Assembly (NCBI GenBank): GCA_039649115.1
Contig: JBBWZQ010000237.1
Location: 1 to 13,906, forward strand
Direction of reading: 5' to 3'
DNA: 13,906 bases
From: DATEJJ01 sp039649115
GTDB lineage: Bacteria > Actinomycetota > Actinomycetes > Mycobacteriales > Micromonosporaceae
Below, piece by piece: positions 12,970 to 13,906 of the stretch. Both the position numbers and the translations under genes were made by a program. The stretch's first letter is position 1. Each line of letters begins with the position of its first letter. The notes beneath the pieces are model-generated. The model saw nothing but the letters and a program-made list of their open reading frames with translations. It ran no database searches and was not told where the DNA came from.

Positions 12970-13506
12970 TCACTTGCCGAAGTTCGCGGCGTCCAGCGCG
13001 GCCTGCAGCGACCGGATGTACCCGTCGCTGGTGACCGTCGCGCCGCTGATCATGTTGATGCTCGCGCTCTGCGCCTGGAGTACCTCCTCGAGCAGCTGCG
13101 GCACCGCGAACGAGTTGATCTCATCGTCCCGCTGGTTGCCGTTGGGCACCTGCAGCGCGGTCACCTCGACGATCTTGCCGGCGGAGATCGTCACCTGCAC
13201 CTGGACTGGCCCCCACCGGGTGTCGGCCACGGTCCCGTTGACCACGGTCTGCCCGCTCCCGGACGAGCCGCCGCCAGATGAGCCGCCGCCGGTCGAGCCG
13301 CTCGTCGACGACGGTCCGGGAGACGACGGTCCGGGAGACGACGGTCCCGCCGTGGAGCCGCCGGACACGATGCCCGGCGCCGCAGCCCCCGCCGCACCGG
13401 CCGCCGCCCCGCTGGCCGCGGCCGGCCCGCTGGTGCTCGTGCGGTAGCTGAACAGGAGCACCACCGCCGCCACGGTGGACACGAACCACATGGTGATCCG
13501 GCGCAT
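12970..13506 (-). CDS. Membrane-anchored FMN-binding domain protein (flavinylation target)
   Basis: The 178-residue product starts with a signal anchor (MRRITMWFVSTVAAVVLLFSY), followed by a long Ala/Gly/Ser/Pro-rich linker (about residues 24-87) and a C-terminal FMN_bind domain (about 88-175). The domain carries the flavinylation-type motif SGATVTS at 154-160; in NqrC/RnfG-like proteins a Thr in this motif receives FMN covalently from the transferase ApbE, and Thr157 is the likely site here. The protein should sit outside the membrane and carry electrons. The upstream gene, 11 nt away, is a ferredoxin-reductase-type protein, a pairing common in actinobacterial extracytoplasmic electron-transfer clusters. 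The ribosome site GGGAG (complement of 13514-13518) overlaps that gene's TAG stop and lies 7 nt before the ATG. No ApbE gene is in the window. Confidence 0.88.
   Translation of the reverse strand: MRRITMWFVSTVAAVVLLFSYRTSTSGPAAASGAAAGAAGAAAPGIVSGGSTAGPSSPGPSSPGPSSTSGSTGGGSSGGGSSGSGQTVVNGTVADTRWGPVQVQVTISAGKIVEVTALQVPNGNQRDDEINSFAVPQLLEEVLQAQSASINMISGATVTSDGYIRSLQAALDAANFGK
13307..13347 (-). repeat. 15-bp tandem repeats encoding the Ser-Pro-Gly linker
   Basis: GACGACGGTCCGGGA occurs at 13307-13321 and 13322-13336, then a partial copy runs 13337-13347. On the coding (minus) strand these give repeated SSPGP units in the linker of the FMN-binding protein. Adjacent sequence encodes Gly-Ser runs. 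The repeats stay in frame. Confidence 0.85.
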
Positions 13507-13517
13507 CGTCGAACTCC

Positions 13518-13906
13518 CTACCAGCTGAAGTACTCGAGGTGAATCTGTTCCCGCGGGACGCCGGCCCGGTACACCGACTCGGCCGCGGCGCTCATCCAGT
13601 CCTCCGGTCCACAGATGAAGACGTCGTGCGCGGCGAGGTCCGGCACCATCCGCAGCAGCGCCCGCTCGCCCCGGCCGTAGCCGTGCGGCAGCCAGGAGCC
13701 GTGCGGGCCGCGGGGACCGGGCAGGTAACCCACGCGCACGCCGCGCTGCTTCGCCAGGCCGTCCAGCTCCGCGCGCAGGGCGAAGTCGGCGGGGGTACGG
13801 GCCCGGTAGAGCAGGGTCGCCGCGCCCGGCGCGTACGGCAGTTCCTCCAGCAGCGCGCGCAGCGGGGTGATGCCGATCCCGCAAGCCAGCATGGTGACCC
13901 GGTGGC
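13518..13906 (-). CDS. Ferredoxin reductase-type FAD/NAD(P)-binding protein, C-terminal part (5' end outside window)
   Basis: The frame is open to the right edge, giving about 129 residues ending at a TAG (complement of 13518-13520). The segment HRVTMLACGIGITPLRALLEEL is the NAD(P)-binding loop of the ferredoxin-NADP reductase/ferric reductase family (usual G-G-I-G-[IL]-T-P), and FICGPEDWMSAAAESVYRAGV followed by IHLEYFSW is its C-terminal end with the CGP box and a terminal aromatic residue that stacks on the flavin. In many actinobacteria this domain is fused to a ferric-reductase-like transmembrane domain and lies next to an FMN-binding protein; I infer such a fusion here, but the N-terminal part is not in the window. 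It would pass electrons from NAD(P)H through FAD (and haem) to the flavinylated neighbour. Confidence 0.85.
   Translation of the reverse strand, partial: HRVTMLACGIGITPLRALLEELPYAPGAATLLYRARTPADFALRAELDGLAKQRGVRVGYLPGPRGPHGSWLPHGYGRGERALLRMVPDLAAHDVFICGPEDWMSAAAESVYRAGVPREQIHLEYFSW

Noticed and set aside
12482..12973. Minus-strand open frame of 163 codons opposite the signal-peptidase-like remnant
   Set aside because: Low-complexity Arg/Ser/Pro/Ala composition, no domain, and it would overlap the FMN-binding gene's 3' end; it looks like an antisense shadow.
13307..13347. Short direct repeats considered as a CRISPR-like array
   Set aside because: Units are contiguous with no spacers and lie inside a coding sequence as an in-frame linker.

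Overview
The window is very GC-rich, uses GTG starts often, has several 4-bp start/stop overlaps, and carries promoter elements of the TANNNT type placed so that mRNAs would begin at the start codon. Together these point to a high-GC actinomycete; something like Micromonosporaceae is plausible but not proven by the sequence. No RNA gene, transposase, integrase or CRISPR array is visible, and coding density is near complete: the longest gap is 141 nt, upstream of the aldehyde dehydrogenase gene.

Layout. (1) 1-281 (+): the C-terminal end of a beta-sliding-clamp-like protein, cut by the window edge. (2) 301-2357 (-): a two-gene unit, an FAD-dependent D-amino-acid-oxidase-fold oxidoreductase followed by an ornithine cyclodeaminase/mu-crystallin-family reductase, joined by a GTGA overlap. 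(3) 2405-4782 (+): the divergent partner unit, a type I Baeyer-Villiger/flavin-containing monooxygenase followed by a short-chain dehydrogenase, joined by an ATGA overlap. A 47-nt spacer separates the two units and seems to hold two face-to-face leaderless promoters. (4) 4924-11922 (+): a six-gene polyamine (putrescine/spermidine-type) uptake and oxidation operon: an aminobutyraldehyde-dehydrogenase-like ALDH, ABC ATPase, Tat-lipoprotein binding protein, two permeases and a PuuB-like FAD oxidase. Four of its five junctions overlap or lie within 11 nt, so transport and catabolism are very probably co-transcribed. Its leader holds two inverted repeats. (5) 11971-12476 (+): a YefM/Phd antitoxin and RelE/ParE-like toxin pair behind a three-copy TGTACA operator that touches the start codon. 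(6) 12516-12920 (+): a degenerate-looking signal peptidase I-like fragment. (7) 12970-13906 (-): a secreted or membrane-anchored FMN-binding (flavinylated) protein and the C-terminal end of a ferredoxin-reductase-type protein, cut by the right edge; together they suggest an extracytoplasmic electron-transfer chain.

How the genes may work together. The core system imports a polyamine through the ABC transporter, oxidises an amine with the FAD enzyme and oxidises the resulting aminoaldehyde to GABA or a related acid with the ALDH. No gamma-glutamylpolyamine synthetase, GABA aminotransferase, succinate-semialdehyde dehydrogenase or transcription regulator is present, so these must lie elsewhere. 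The oxidase/OCD pair could oxidise an amino acid to a ketimine and reduce it again, but its substrate cannot be read from the sequence. The monooxygenase/SDR pair resembles the mycobacterial MymA/SadH arrangement. Most genes belong to known families. The observations most worth checking are the regulatory architecture (overlapping leaderless promoters, the 9-bp-periodic TGTACA operator, the ALDH leader repeats), the codon-usage break at the 3' end of the ALDH gene, and the oxidase/OCD coupling.
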